Of a stretch of DNA of 64,000 bases, positions 54,026 to 63,741 are shown piece by piece; the stretch's first letter is position 1, and every line of letters starts with the position of its first letter. The DNA is from Photobacterium aphoticum (GTDB taxonomy: Bacteria; Pseudomonadota; Gammaproteobacteria; Enterobacterales; Vibrionaceae). Where the stretch lies: contig NZ_LDOV01000010.1 of assembly GCF_001029435.1 (NCBI RefSeq), forward strand, positions 1-64,000. Direction: 5' to 3'. Position numbers and translations under genes: made by a program. The notes beneath the pieces are model-generated. The model searched no databases. It was given only the letters and a program-made list of their open reading frames with translations, and was not told the origin of the DNA.

Positions 54026-56500
54026 ATGGGGTCTATGATTAGGGTAGTGGGGGATGTGAAGAGCGTGAGCATAAGGATGGCAAAAGTAAATTGGCAATCA
54101 CAAAATAAGTGGAATCTGAGCGTATCAAAACAATTGTTGGTTATTATTTTGATAATAAGCTCAGTATTTACCATTTTGTCTTCCAGCCTGAGTTTATATT
54201 TTGATTACAGGTCTGATATTGCTGATATACAAGCCTTATTTTTACAAATTGAAGACAGTGATGTCTCTGCACTCTCTGCCAGTTTATGGGTCGAAGACAG
54301 AGCACAATTATCTATTCAGGCTCAAGGTATTATGCAGTTACCCGGTATATCGTATTTGCAGATTACCGATGGCGAAGAGGAGATAATCGCGTTTGGTCAG
54401 CAATTAACGGACAAAGTAGCGGAGAAGGCGTGGAGATTAGAATATGCGACATCGAAAAAAAATTATCAATTGGCCACCTTACTGGTGCAGTCTGACTTAT
54501 CGATTATTTATGACAATCTGCTAAAAAAAGGAATGATACTATTAGTCGGGTACGCACTTTTGGTGTTTTGTATCTCAGTAGCCATATTATTTGTGGCGTA
54601 CCGCCTTATTGTTAGTCCTTTAACCCTGATGGCGAAAACGGTGACCGAGTTTGATGAGCAGCAAGTCCCCGTGCCCATTGCCTTGCCGCCGCGTTGGTTT
54701 CAGGATGAAATTTCGTTACTGGCAGCCCGTTATAATCAGTCTGTCAGCCATATTCAGGAAACCTACCAGCAATTAGAGTTAGCACGGCAGCAAGCAGAAA
54801 AGGCCAATCTTAAAAAGAGTGAGTTCTTGGCGAACATGAGTCATGAGATCCGCACCCCAATGAATGGGATCATTGGCCTATCTGGCATTATGTTAGAGAT
54901 GAAAATGCCCAGTGATCAAAAAGAATATATCACGATGCTGCACAGCTCTTCGTTGTCTCTACTCGATCTCATCAACGACATTCTGGATTTTTCTAAAATT
55001 GAAGCCGGCAAAATGGAAGTGAATGTGATGCCAGTGAATCTGTTTTCTCTGGCTAAAGAAGTCGAATCGTTATTTGTGGTGAAAGCGGCAGAAAAAGGGA
55101 TTGGTTTATCGTGTTCCGTGGAATCGTCAGTCAGCCCCTTGTTGATGGGGGATGGCTCGAAGTTGCGTCAGGTACTGACGAATTTGTTGAGTAATGCGGT
55201 GAAGTTCACTCAGCAGGGGCTGGTAAGCTTGTCGGTGCAACATAAAGAGGCAACAGCAGAACAATGCCGGGTACAGTTTTCTATTCAGGATACCGGCATT
55301 GGGATCGATCCCGCCCAACATGCTCTGGTGTTTGAAAAGTTTCAGCAGGCTGATGGCAGTACCACACGTCAGTATGGAGGAACCGGACTGGGGCTGGCGA
55401 TTTGCCGGGAAATGGTGCAGTTAATGGGCGGCGAGCTGACATTAGACAGTGCGTTGGGGGAAGGCTGCTGTTTCTCATTCACCTTATGTTTTGCATACGG
55501 GGAAGCGACGGAGGGGCAATCGTACCCTGAGTTGCAGGATAAGCATGTACTCTTGGTGGATGACAGCCGGTTAAATATGCGCATTACGACATCACAACTC
55601 GCCGTGCAGGGCGTCACAGCTATCTCTTGTCATAATCCCCATCATGCGCTTGATGAAATTATCCGGGCAGAGAGAGCGGGACAGCCATTTGATGTGGTCA
55701 TTATCGATAAGTGGATGCCACAAATGGGCGGCTTTCAGTTAGCATCAAAGTTAACGGAGTCATTAGGGGAGCAGTGTCCTAACTTGTTGATGATATCTGC
55801 CGCGCCAGAACACGGTGATGAGGAGCGGGCAGCAATGTCTGGCATCCAAACGTTCATGGCTCGTCCTTATAAAGCGGAGCATCTGTATTGGGTTTTGGAA
55901 CAGTTGATAAGCGCGTCAAGCACCGTGACGAAGCCGTCAGCATTACCTGAAAAGTGCGAAACCCAGAGCGTTGAGTCAGACGTAAAAGCGATTGGCGAAC
56001 AAAGTCTGTCGCCGTCTCCGAGCATTTATTCGGCAAAAACGCCAGTTGCTTCAAATGACAAAAAGGTTACCAGTGGCTTGCATTGTGCTGAATCAGCAAA
56101 GGCATCGTCGGTGATCTTAGTGGTTGAAGATACCGTCGTGAATCAGAAGGTCGCGCGATTAATGCTTGAAAAGTTAGGGGCAGAGGTGCATGTGGCAGAA
56201 AATGGTCAGGTGGCACTTAACATGATGCAAGAACATGACTTTGATTTGATTTTCATGGACTGCCAAATGCCCGTTTTGGATGGGTTTGCGGCGACTCAGG
56301 CTATCCGTGAGCGCGAATCTGATGGCGAGCATATTCCCATTATTGCGTTAACGGCGAATGTGGTGAAAGAAGAGAAAGAGAAATGCTTGGCGGCTGGTAT
56401 GGATGATTTCGTGTCAAAGCCGGTCAGCAAACAGATATTGGCCGAGATGCTCAAAAAACATTGTTGTTTATCGGAAACGTTTGAAACCACACAAGAGTGA
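54026..56500 (+). CDS. Hybrid sensor histidine kinase with two receiver domains (BarA/TorS-like)
   Basis: The 824-aa protein has a transmembrane helix at about 35-57, a roughly 120-residue periplasmic sensor, and a second helix at about 172-195 with HAMP-like linker and coiled coil. HisKA has phospho-His273 ([12 protein letters not shown]). HATPase_c follows (N box [18 protein letters not shown]). Receiver 1 has Asp561 ([10 protein letters not shown]), then a polar linker (about 630-690), and receiver 2 has Asp745 ([13 protein letters not shown]). No Hpt domain is present, so phosphate must pass to a separate Hpt protein. The start is uncertain (54026, 54035 or 54077). Confidence 0.9.
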   Translation: MGSMIRVVGDVKSVSIRMAKVNWQSQNKWNLSVSKQLLVIILIISSVFTILSSSLSLYFDYRSDIADIQALFLQIEDSDVSALSASLWVEDRAQLSIQAQGIMQLPGISYLQITDGEEEIIAFGQQLTDKVAEKAWRLEYATSKKNYQLATLLVQSDLSIIYDNLLKKGMILLVGYALLVFCISVAILFVAYRLIVSPLTLMAKTVTEFDEQQVPVPIALPPRWFQDEISLLAARYNQSVSHIQETYQQLELARQQAEKANLKKSEFLANMSHEIRTPMNGIIGLSGIMLEMKMPSDQKEYITMLHSSSLSLLDLINDILDFSKIEAGKMEVNVMPVNLFSLAKEVESLFVVKAAEKGIGLSCSVESSVSPLLMGDGSKLRQVLTNLLSNAVKFTQQGLVSLSVQHKEATAEQCRVQFSIQDTGIGIDPAQHALVFEKFQQADGSTTRQYGGTGLGLAICREMVQLMGGELTLDSALGEGCCFSFTLCFAYGEATEGQSYPELQDKHVLLVDDSRLNMRITTSQLAVQGVTAISCHNPHHALDEIIRAERAGQPFDVVIIDKWMPQMGGFQLASKLTESLGEQCPNLLMISAAPEHGDEERAAMSGIQTFMARPYKAEHLYWVLEQLISASSTVTKPSALPEKCETQSVESDVKAIGEQSLSPSPSIYSAKTPVASNDKKVTSGLHCAESAKASSVILVVEDTVVNQKVARLMLEKLGAEVHVAENGQVALNMMQEHDFDLIFMDCQMPVLDGFAATQAIRERESDGEHIPIIALTANVVKEEKEKCLAAGMDDFVSKPVSKQILAEMLKKHCCLSETFETTQE

Positions 56501-56529
56501 TCAGATTACCCCAATGCAGGTAATCTGAT
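56500..56529 (+). terminator. Hairpin at the end of the hybrid kinase gene
   Basis: Perfect 11-bp stem ATCAGATTACC/GGTAATCTGAT beginning at the stop codon. There is no T-run, so it is a weak terminator or an mRNA-stabilising structure. Confidence 0.5.
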
Positions 56530-56554
56530 GTGAATGAAAGTGTCGTGAAGCGCC

Positions 56555-56869
56555 TTAGGATAGCGACTGATCCATTGTTAATGGACTGTGTGGGAAATTA
56601 TAGAAACGCAGTACAACCGTCAGGGTGTTTTGACTGGTGTCCTCAGAAATATCACTGATGACATAGTATTCACTGTGGTTATTTTTGATATTTGTTGTGA
56701 CTAGGTGTTTAAGGCTGTCATTAATATCACCTTGTATTTCAAGTGTTTCAATTAACTCATACGTTCCATTGTCCACTTCCGTTGGGGCTAACAGTTCAGG
56801 AGAGGCTTGAGCCAGCGTAGAGAAGGCAAACAGAGAGAGTGCGGCTAGGCTTTTCTTGATCATCATCAT
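56555..56869 (-). CDS. Small exported protein, DUF1471-like
   Basis: The protein starts MMMIKKSLAALSLFAFSTLAQAS, a signal peptide. The mature part, about 80 residues, has the strand-helix-strand order and ISDI...LTVVLRFY ending that recall the YdgH/BhsA/McbA (DUF1471) envelope-stress proteins. The match is one of pattern only. The exact start among three consecutive ATGs is uncertain. Confidence 0.5.
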   Translation of the reverse strand: MMMIKKSLAALSLFAFSTLAQASPELLAPTEVDNGTYELIETLEIQGDINDSLKHLVTTNIKNNHSEYYVISDISEDTSQNTLTVVLRFYNFPHSPLTMDQSLS

Positions 56870-57047
56870 GATTACAGCAGTTGAGTTAAGTACAAGTGAC
56901 ACAAAGAAAATGTGCGATTGAACTTATTGTTCCATGACTCAATAATGCTTTTGTCAGCCGAACGTCAAAAGCCAAAGAAAAGCGATACTCCTCGCAAAAA
57001 ACGCGTGACTGGAAAGGTGAAGCGAATAAATCGAGAAAATAAAAAGA

Positions 57048-57078
57048 AGAAAAACCCAAGCAACCAAATTGCTTGGGT
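57048..57078 (-). terminator. Terminator of the small exported gene at 57085
   Basis: On the minus strand, stem ACCCAAGCAA/TTGCTTGGGT is followed by TTTTTCTTCTTTTT. Confidence 0.85.
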
Positions 57079-57084
57079 CAGTGA

Positions 57085-57342
57085 TTATATTTTTTTTCGA
57101 TTGATGGTATCGATAGTTTCATTGCCCGTGATATTGCACGTGCGCGTTTGTTTTTGATGTTGGGTGCGAGGTAAGGGTTTGCCGTGTTTATCTAAGCAGA
57201 CAGCAACCGTCATAAACGGGGTGGTGGGAGATGGTAAGCCACCTAATCCACCGCCCGTAGCCCAAGCTGTACTGCTCAGACAGAATAAGCCGAGTAAGAG
57301 CCATGCTTTCAAGAACAACGCTTTCCAGAATAATACTGTCAT
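57085..57342 (-). CDS. Small exported protein, 85 aa
   Basis: An N-terminal hydrophobic segment (ALFLKAWLLLGLFCLSSTAWA) fits a signal peptide. It is followed by a Gly/Pro-rich stretch (TGGGLGGLPSPTTPF) and a hydrophilic C-terminal half with two cysteines (AVCLDKHGK, TRTCNITG) that could form one disulfide. The family is not recognised. A good terminator immediately downstream on the same strand supports it as a real transcript. Confidence 0.55.
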   Translation of the reverse strand: MTVLFWKALFLKAWLLLGLFCLSSTAWATGGGLGGLPSPTTPFMTVAVCLDKHGKPLPRTQHQKQTRTCNITGNETIDTINRKKI

Positions 57343-57449
57343 AATACAAACCTTGTTAGTATGTACCGTGAATTAAGTATAGATTCCTCTTTCTATAGCG
57401 TTTGTGTCGTGATTGCGACCGGCCGTTATGCCGACAGTGATACCAACAG

Positions 57450-58361
57450 CTATGCCGACTGTATCAAGGCAGTCTGTTTGCGTTCCGCACCGCGTAGCAT
57501 GGCGTGGATTAATTCGTTCGCTTCAAATTTCGTTAAGGCTTCATGGGCCCCCACTTGATGGGCCTGCGACACACTGATCTCACTGTTCAATGACGTATGC
57601 AAAATAATATAGGCATGGCTTAATACAGGTGTATTTTGCACTTCAAAAGCGAGCTCGTAGCCATCTAGCCCTGGCATCTCAATATCACTGACAATGATAT
57701 CAAACGGTGCACCCGCTGCAGCGGCACGGTGGAGCATATCTAATGCTTCTTGTCCGCTGGTGGCTATAAAATACGGTATCGAGATACTGTCTAACGCTTG
57801 TGACAGTTGTTTACGCGCGACTGCAGAATCATCAATCAGAATGATTTTCAGCGGGCGCAGTTTTTCACGCTGCATATCCGTGAGTACGGGATGCAAACTG
57901 CTTGGGGATTCTGGAAAGACTTTCGACAGCAGCAATTCGACATCTAGCAACTGCACTAACTTGCCTTCCACGGTGGTGACACCGGTCACGAACACATTGC
58001 GTCCCAGCGTACTTGGCGGCGACTCAATATCATGCCAATTACAGGCTGTGATCTTATTGATCCCTCTGACCAGAAAGCCGACAAGTTTGCGTTGGCAGTC
58101 CGTAATGATGATATAGCAAGTGCGTAATTCTTCACTTTTGATCGGTGGGTAGCCGACGGCTTTAGCCATATCAATAATGGGTAATGTCTCGCCACGTAAG
58201 TTGGCGGCACCCAGTACGGTTGGGTGAGAATGCGGGATTGCCGTTAATGGTGTGTACGGCACAATCTCTTTGACTTTGAGTGTGCCAATGGCAAATGACT
58301 GTCGTGCAGTCAGTTGAAAAAGGAGCATGCCTTGAGATTGATTCGTGGCATTTTTTATCAT
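57450..58361 (-). CDS. cheV: Chemotaxis protein CheV
   Basis: The 303-aa coupling protein has an N-terminal CheW domain (about 10-155: FAIGTLKVKEIVPYTPLTAIPHSHPTVLGAANLRGETLPIIDMAKAVG, split) and a C-terminal receiver. In the receiver, Asp226 (IIVSDIEMPG) is the phosphorylation site, Asp177-Asp178 bind metal and Lys278 is conserved. It docks chemoreceptors to CheA and may adjust coupling by its phosphorylation. It is distant from a che operon but near an MCP. Confidence 0.94.
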   Translation of the reverse strand: MIKNATNQSQGMLLFQLTARQSFAIGTLKVKEIVPYTPLTAIPHSHPTVLGAANLRGETLPIIDMAKAVGYPPIKSEELRTCYIIITDCQRKLVGFLVRGINKITACNWHDIESPPSTLGRNVFVTGVTTVEGKLVQLLDVELLLSKVFPESPSSLHPVLTDMQREKLRPLKIILIDDSAVARKQLSQALDSISIPYFIATSGQEALDMLHRAAAAGAPFDIIVSDIEMPGLDGYELAFEVQNTPVLSHAYIILHTSLNSEISVSQAHQVGAHEALTKFEANELIHAMLRGAERKQTALIQSA

Positions 58362-59002
58362 GGTTCAATCCCTATGAAATGGAAGTGTGGCAGGGAAATG
58401 GCAGCCACTATCACGCGCGAAAATCCTCGTGGCGGTGATGAAAAAAAGAATATTGTTATTAATGTCACATACTGGCATTAACATTTTCTTACGTTGTGCA
58501 AATAGCGACCCAAAACCGTATTTATATAGCTAAATGCCGATTTTGATAGTGATAATCCCTGTCAAGAAACGAGATTTTTCGTAAAAGCAGAAATATTTCA
58601 CTTTGCCGCAATATCACGCTTCACGCTCAAAATTAACGTAATTGACGTCATTTTCGCCTCGGGTTGCCATAGTAACGTTTGAGTCCCTATTGAGGAAAGG
58701 GGAGTTAATGAGTTTTTTGTCATTCATTGATTATTATCGTTATTGATAACTCTCATATTCTATTGTGAGCGGTCAGGTTGGCGTGGAGAACACACACTCT
58801 GAGCAAGGATAAATTTGAACGTATGGCGCGTTTCAGTAACCCATTTACAGCCCATTTACATTTTCATTTGAAATGACATGTAAAACAATAACAACAGTTT
58901 CGCGAATCAAAAAAAGTTAGCTAACACTAAATGACATCGATTGAGACGCAGGTTAGCACTGCTTGTTATCGATGAATAATTAATCATTATGTGGAGAACA
59001 TT
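58362..59002. promoter_or_regulatory. Promoter region between cheV and the chitinase gene
   Basis: A 641-bp AT-rich region without a supported gene. Features are TGACGTCA at 58643-58650, a tandem direct repeat CCCATTTACA at 58840-58849 and 58851-58860, the palindrome TCATTTGAAATGA at 58864-58876, and GTTAGCTAAC about 80 bp before the start codon. The last three look like a regulated chitinase promoter; the regulators are unknown. Confidence 0.5.
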
Positions 59003-61402
59003 ATGCAAAAGGGACTACGTCTTAGCAAAGTCGCCGGCGCCATGGCTGCTTTGCTGATGGCCGGGACAGCCGCTACAGCAGTTGCTGCACCAACCCATGA
59101 CAAGGCCGTTATCGGTTACCTAACCCAGTGGGAAGCATGGAAAGGTACAGATGCTGGCTTCAGCGTAAAAGGTGAAGCAACGCACTTGAACGTAGATATG
59201 GACATCTACTCAATCTTGAACTTCTCATTCTTCGGGGTGGCTAAAGACGGTTCAATGCACAGTGGTGATTTACGTAACAAGAGCATTTACCAGCCAAACG
59301 CCGTGCAGGAGCCAGGTCCGCTTCTACACCCAGACGTTTACTCAAGCTGGGACTTCCATATCCTATGGGGTGAACTCGAGTACATCCACGAGTACCCAGG
59401 AAACGAACCTTGGCAGGCTGACGCGCTAGCGAAAGTTAAAGCACAAGGCTTTGTGAAAGATGGCCGTGGTTGGAAACACGAACCAACCGGCATCACAGGT
59501 CAAATGCCTATCCCTCTGAAAAAAGAAGGTGGTGCACCGGGTCTGATCGAGCTTGCTAACCAGAAAGGCGTGAAAGTCATGGCGTCTATCGGTGGCTGGA
59601 GTATGTCTAAGCATTTCCCTGAAATGGCGGCAGATCCAGTGAAGAAAGAACGCTTCCTGAAAGACGTTGATGCCTTGCTTGCGCTTGGTTTCCACGGTAT
59701 CGACATCGACTGGGAATACCCAGGTTCAGGCGGTATGAACTTCACCGGTACAGAAGCTGACTTCGCAAACTTTGAACAGTTGATGGAAGACATCCGTGAG
59801 CGTATCGGTCCTGATCGTCTACTGACGGCGGCATTTAAAGCAGTTCCGGCAGCGCTTGAAGGCTTTAACTGGGATCGCCTAGTGAAGTCAATGGATTACT
59901 TCAACATGATGACCTACGACCTGAACGGTGGTTGGTCAAATGTAACGGGTCACAACTCTCCACTTTACCCATACCCAGAAGAAGAGTTCGAGGGCTTGAA
60001 CCTTGATACGCTGAAAAACTGGATGGTGAATGTTAAGGGTATCCCTAGCCAGAAGATCAACTTCGGTGCAGCATTCTATGGCCGTGGTGTTCAGACAACA
60101 GAAAGCACAGCTTACCTAGGTGCGCCAACAGACAAGCGTAACGTTAACTTCTCTGTTGACGGCCCATCTGTATCTGCTGTTGACTTGGACAACTGGAAAG
60201 CGTTTGAAGGTCAGCCAAACTACAACTACATCATCAAGCAGACTGGCTGGGAGCACATGTGGGATGCGAACGCCGAAGTACCGTACGCGGTGAAAGGCAA
60301 GTACTTCCTAAGCTACGATGATCCAGAAGCAATGCGTAAGAAAGCCCAGTACATCGTTGATAACGACCTAGGTGGTATCATCGTATGGCAGGTGCACGGT
60401 GACATTCAGTGTAAAGGTACGTTCGTTAACTACGGTACTAAGCTGAAGCAGTGTACTAACCTGAGCTCGCCACTGGCTGAAGAAATCGATAAAGTGTTCA
60501 CTAATGGTAACCCAACACCAGGGAACACTGCGCCAGTATTGACTGTACCGGGTGCACAAACGGCAGATGCAGGCCAAGTGATCAGCTTTGACGTGTCGGC
60601 AACCGATAAAGAAGGCGACCGTCTAACCTTTACGGTTACTGGTGCCGATGTTGTAGACAACGGTAATGGTACTGCTACCGTTACTTACAAAGCACCAAAC
60701 ACGTCTGTTGACCTGACTGAAACTATCACAGTAACGGTTTCTGACGGCAAGAAGAACGCAGTTAAATCTGTTGTTGTTAACGTGAAAGGTGAAGCACCAC
60801 TACCAGGTGATAACAACCCACCAGTACTGACTGCACCAGCAACGGCTGAAGTGAAAAGCGGTGAGACAGTGGTTATCTCTGTGTCTGCAACAGACAAAGA
60901 CGGTGACGCACTGACCTTCACAGCGGACAACGGCGCAGTGGTTACACCAACGGCTTCTGGCGCAGACATCGCGTTTACTGCACCTGAAGTAACGGCTGAC
61001 ACGGTGGTTAACCTTGTTGTGACTGTGACTGACGGTAAAGCGACTGATGAAGCGACTGTTGCAGTAACAGTGAAAGCGACTGAAGAGCCAAACCCTGGCA
61101 ACACTTGGGATCCAAACAAAGTGTACGTTGGCGGTGATACTGTTGTGTTCGAAGGCGTAACATACAAAGCGAAGTGGTGGACGAAGGGTGAAAAACCTGG
61201 AACCAGCGCGGTATGGGAAGCTCAGGGCGAAAACCCAGGTCCAAACCCTGATCCTGATCCAAACCCAGGCACAACATGGTCTGCGAGTAAAGTATACGTT
61301 GGCGGTGACGAAGTGACCTTCAACGGTGAGAAGTACCGTGCGAAGTGGTGGACACAAGGTGATGAACCAGGTGTACCATTCGGTCCATGGGAAAAAATCT
61401 AA
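59003..61402 (+). CDS. Secreted GH18 chitinase with two Ig-like and two chitin-binding modules
   Basis: This is a 799-aa endo- or exochitinase. A signal peptide ends near AVAA (residue about 29), and a GH18 barrel spans about 35-475. The catalytic Glu238 lies in HGIDIDWEYPG; the first Asp of the usual DxxDxDxE is His here. SIGGW is also present. Two cadherin/PKD-like Ig domains (about 510-600 and 605-695) each carry VSATDK(E/D)GD. Two CBM5/12 domains end the protein (KVYVGGDTVVFEGVTYKAKWW and KVYVGGDEVTFNGEKYRAKWW), joined by a Pro/Asp linker. The ATG at 59003 has GGAGAA upstream. Confidence 0.95.
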   Translation: MQKGLRLSKVAGAMAALLMAGTAATAVAAPTHDKAVIGYLTQWEAWKGTDAGFSVKGEATHLNVDMDIYSILNFSFFGVAKDGSMHSGDLRNKSIYQPNAVQEPGPLLHPDVYSSWDFHILWGELEYIHEYPGNEPWQADALAKVKAQGFVKDGRGWKHEPTGITGQMPIPLKKEGGAPGLIELANQKGVKVMASIGGWSMSKHFPEMAADPVKKERFLKDVDALLALGFHGIDIDWEYPGSGGMNFTGTEADFANFEQLMEDIRERIGPDRLLTAAFKAVPAALEGFNWDRLVKSMDYFNMMTYDLNGGWSNVTGHNSPLYPYPEEEFEGLNLDTLKNWMVNVKGIPSQKINFGAAFYGRGVQTTESTAYLGAPTDKRNVNFSVDGPSVSAVDLDNWKAFEGQPNYNYIIKQTGWEHMWDANAEVPYAVKGKYFLSYDDPEAMRKKAQYIVDNDLGGIIVWQVHGDIQCKGTFVNYGTKLKQCTNLSSPLAEEIDKVFTNGNPTPGNTAPVLTVPGAQTADAGQVISFDVSATDKEGDRLTFTVTGADVVDNGNGTATVTYKAPNTSVDLTETITVTVSDGKKNAVKSVVVNVKGEAPLPGDNNPPVLTAPATAEVKSGETVVISVSATDKDGDALTFTADNGAVVTPTASGADIAFTAPEVTADTVVNLVVTVTDGKATDEATVAVTVKATEEPNPGNTWDPNKVYVGGDTVVFEGVTYKAKWWTKGEKPGTSAVWEAQGENPGPNPDPDPNPGTTWSASKVYVGGDEVTFNGEKYRAKWWTQGDEPGVPFGPWEKI

Positions 61403-61437
61403 TTTAGTTATTCAGTTAACGAAAATTAATTAGCGAG

Positions 61438-61470
61438 AAAGGCCTGACGTATAAGTCAGGCCTTTTTTTG
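61438..61470 (+). terminator. Rho-independent terminator after the chitinase
   Basis: Perfect 11-bp stem AAAGGCCTGAC/GTCAGGCCTTT with a 6-nt loop and T-run. Confidence 0.93.
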
Positions 61471-61552
61471 TTCATGAAAACCGCATGCATCACTTCTATA
61501 GTTAAAGAGGACGTTAAAGGGCAAAACACTGAAGCAGACGAGGTAGGCGATT

Positions 61553-61732
61553 ATGGAATTACGTAATAAATCGGGTGATGTCGCTAAGTTAGCCGATAAC
61601 CTAACCTTGAAAGAAATTGTGGATATGGGGTTTTCATTAGATATTTGTGATGAAAGCTATGATCCTAATGAACATTGGCAGGTGAGTGCAAATACGCAAG
61701 GCAAGCAAGGCGAATACCCCGAAACGAAGTAG
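61553..61732 (+). CDS. Small hypothetical protein, 59 aa
   Basis: A frame with GAGGTAGG 5-8 nt upstream encodes an acidic soluble protein (MELRNKSGDVAKLADNLTLKEIVDMGF...). The LTLKEIVDMGFSLDICDESYDP part looks like a helical recognition motif, with one Cys. It is flanked by terminators on both sides, consistent with an independent gene. The family is not recognised. Confidence 0.6.
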   Translation: MELRNKSGDVAKLADNLTLKEIVDMGFSLDICDESYDPNEHWQVSANTQGKQGEYPETK

Positions 61733-61763
61733 TACGGGTAAGGCAAACGAATGAACAAGACAT

Positions 61764-61789
61764 AAAAGCCAGCCGATGCTGGCTTTTTG
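61764..61789. terminator. Bidirectional terminator
   Basis: Perfect stem AAAAGCCAGC/GCTGGCTTTT with loop CGAT lies between convergent genes ending at 61732 and 61829. Confidence 0.88.
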
Positions 61790-61828
61790 CATAGCAGGTT
61801 CGGCTTGATTGTGTGATAAGCGCGCGGA

Positions 61829-62788
61829 TTATTTCACTTCCACTTGCTCTACCGCCGACGAGAGCCCCTCGCTGGAAAAGCGGCCAATTTTCCCCAGCGT
61901 GCCACCGCCATAAATCACACTGTATTGGCGGTGACGCAGATGCTGGATTAATTTGCTGTTCTCCTGATAATTGTAAGGCAGCAACATGGCATACCCACTG
62001 CCGATGCAAAGGAAATTCATGTTAAAAGGCGTGTTATCGAGTCGAAAACCACGAAAGCGGGTAGCTCTCTGATCCCGTGTGGTACAGGCATCACCTACTT
62101 GCACAATCAGATTAAACACCTTCTTTCCCCGTCCGTTATCGGTGATTGAGACAGATGAACCAAAAAAGTAGCTGTATACGGGGGCGATGGCGTTGTTGGC
62201 GGATGCATTGTATGTCCACGCCGCTAAGTGTTGAGTGCTGAGGGAGTGATCATAGATGGCCTCAAAGATCGTACGAAATCCGTCACTGGTGTATTTCCCC
62301 GCCGTTAGCATGACAGAAGAATCTTTGAGTGGAAACGCGACGGTAGTCTCTTGGCGTAACACGGCATTCCATAACATGATAAGCCGATCATTATTGTTGG
62401 CCGGGACGAGCAGCGCCGTATCGTTATCTTGGCAAAGGTTGAGCAAATTCACGTAGCTGTCATTGATTTTCGCTTTGATGATTTGATAGTGCCCTTTCGG
62501 TCGCAAATCGAAACAGTTCTCGGCTTGAGTCGTATAGTAGATCAGTGGACTGTCAACGTCCGTATTGAGCGGATTATCACCTATTATGGCACTTCCGGAA
62601 GGATCGTTCGTAAAACTGACCCGTGCCATGTCCACATTCACTTGTTTCCATATTGGGGGCAGTGAATCCGCATACTCTGACAGCGGTTTGGCGGATACGC
62701 CAGTGCTGTATAGCCAAGCCGAGACGGTAAAAAAACAGAGCAGCAGAGGTGTCGGTACGAAAAAAACACGCCAAGCGGTGAAAACCAT
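61829..62788 (-). CDS. Exported protein of unknown function, 319 aa
   Basis: The N terminus has a long hydrophobic signal or anchor (FFVPTPLLLCFFTVSAWLYSTGVSA). The rest is a mixed alpha/beta periplasmic protein with many Asn residues and several possible disulfide cysteines (ENCFDLRP, NLCQDND, GDACTTRD, FLCIGSG). Segments such as DMARVSFTNDPSGSAII and YSVIYGGGTLGKIG do not match a family I know. It is monocistronic. Confidence 0.65.
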   Translation of the reverse strand: MVFTAWRVFFVPTPLLLCFFTVSAWLYSTGVSAKPLSEYADSLPPIWKQVNVDMARVSFTNDPSGSAIIGDNPLNTDVDSPLIYYTTQAENCFDLRPKGHYQIIKAKINDSYVNLLNLCQDNDTALLVPANNNDRLIMLWNAVLRQETTVAFPLKDSSVMLTAGKYTSDGFRTIFEAIYDHSLSTQHLAAWTYNASANNAIAPVYSYFFGSSVSITDNGRGKKVFNLIVQVGDACTTRDQRATRFRGFRLDNTPFNMNFLCIGSGYAMLLPYNYQENSKLIQHLRHRQYSVIYGGGTLGKIGRFSSEGLSSAVEQVEVK

Positions 62789-62940
62789 AATATCGCCCTT
62801 AAATGAAAAAATGCATGAGGGGTATAATGAGTATGGTTCACTCGGTGTGACAAAAAATACGTGGTTTAAGGGGGCATCACGGAAGTTTGAACTGAGTCAC
62901 GTGTTCCGGTACGCCCCTGATTTGGCAGGGATTGAGCAGC

Positions 62941-63621
62941 CTAGTTCTTTTGCGTGATCGCCTGATAAGCCGCTACAGCCATATCAGCCTCTTTTCTGTT
63001 ACTTCGCTGAACCCGGCGATAGTGGCTCAGTGTTTTTTCAAGATAGCGTTCAACGGTTCTCGCTTGCTCATCGGTGGCGGCGTGCCAAATTTTTTCACCC
63101 ACAGAGCAGATCTTCATCGCATCATTAGCGCTTGATGACACGTAAATGATCTCATAGAAACGGTGATTGTCTTCCACTAACACTTCGTGTTTCAAACTGA
63201 AATCCAACTCACACAACTTCTGGCGCAACGTGAACTGATGGTGCACCGGGCAGACCAGAAAATCGATGTCTAGATCTGGATGTTGTTGATGAATACGCTC
63301 GATAAAGGTCGTGATTAAATCCCCGCCCACACCCGCAATGATAACCAAGTGTTTTCCCGGATAGTCATGAAGAGGAAGTGCTGCCACATCCATGCAATGG
63401 GTTGTCCATGTTGACGCAGACTGCGTATAGAAGCGTTGCAGTTTGTCTTCAACGGTTTGCATCAGCGCCGGCACAATATCCACAAAATGAATATGAGGAG
63501 CGGCTTGTCGTGCCAATAACGCCGTACCTAAAAAACCATGGTCACAGCAACAATCCCAAATGTGGGTGTAGTCCGCCGATACCAGTTGTTCGATGTGTTT
63601 GAGCCTGTTACTCAGTTTCAA
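62941..63621 (-). CDS. trmK: TrmK-family tRNA (adenine-22-N1) methyltransferase
   Basis: The 226-aa SAM-dependent methyltransferase of the TrmK (DUF633) family methylates A22 in tRNA by family assignment. N-terminal landmarks are RLKHIEQLV and a motif-I-like IWDCCCDHGFLGTALL, motif II HFVDIVPALMQTVEDKL, and the diagnostic IAGVGGDLITTFIER. A C-terminal coiled coil ends it (VERYLEKTLSHYRRVQR). Three adjacent cysteines in motif I are unusual; TrmK usually has DIGSDHA there. Vibrio homologues carry the same change, in my recollection. Confidence 0.82.
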   Translation of the reverse strand: MKLSNRLKHIEQLVSADYTHIWDCCCDHGFLGTALLARQAAPHIHFVDIVPALMQTVEDKLQRFYTQSASTWTTHCMDVAALPLHDYPGKHLVIIAGVGGDLITTFIERIHQQHPDLDIDFLVCPVHHQFTLRQKLCELDFSLKHEVLVEDNHRFYEIIYVSSSANDAMKICSVGEKIWHAATDEQARTVERYLEKTLSHYRRVQRSNRKEADMAVAAYQAITQKN

Positions 63622-63741
63622 GAGGTGTTCATCTCTGATAGAAAAGTCGGCGTATTGTAATGATTTTTAGCAATATGGCGAGGATTAAGTCAGCTTGGAT
63701 AACGCTATTAGCCTAGCTGACATCATGCGCATGTTATGTGA

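Noticed and set aside
56912-57157. Plus-strand frame encoding a very Lys-rich 81-aa product
   Set aside because: The Lys run comes from the A-rich flank of the minus-strand terminator at 57048-57078, and it overlaps the exported gene at 57085 antisense.
60685-61357. Long minus-strand frames opposite the chitinase
   Set aside because: They are antisense to the Ig-like and chitin-binding modules, which use few codons that give antisense stops. No ribosome-binding site or plausible product.
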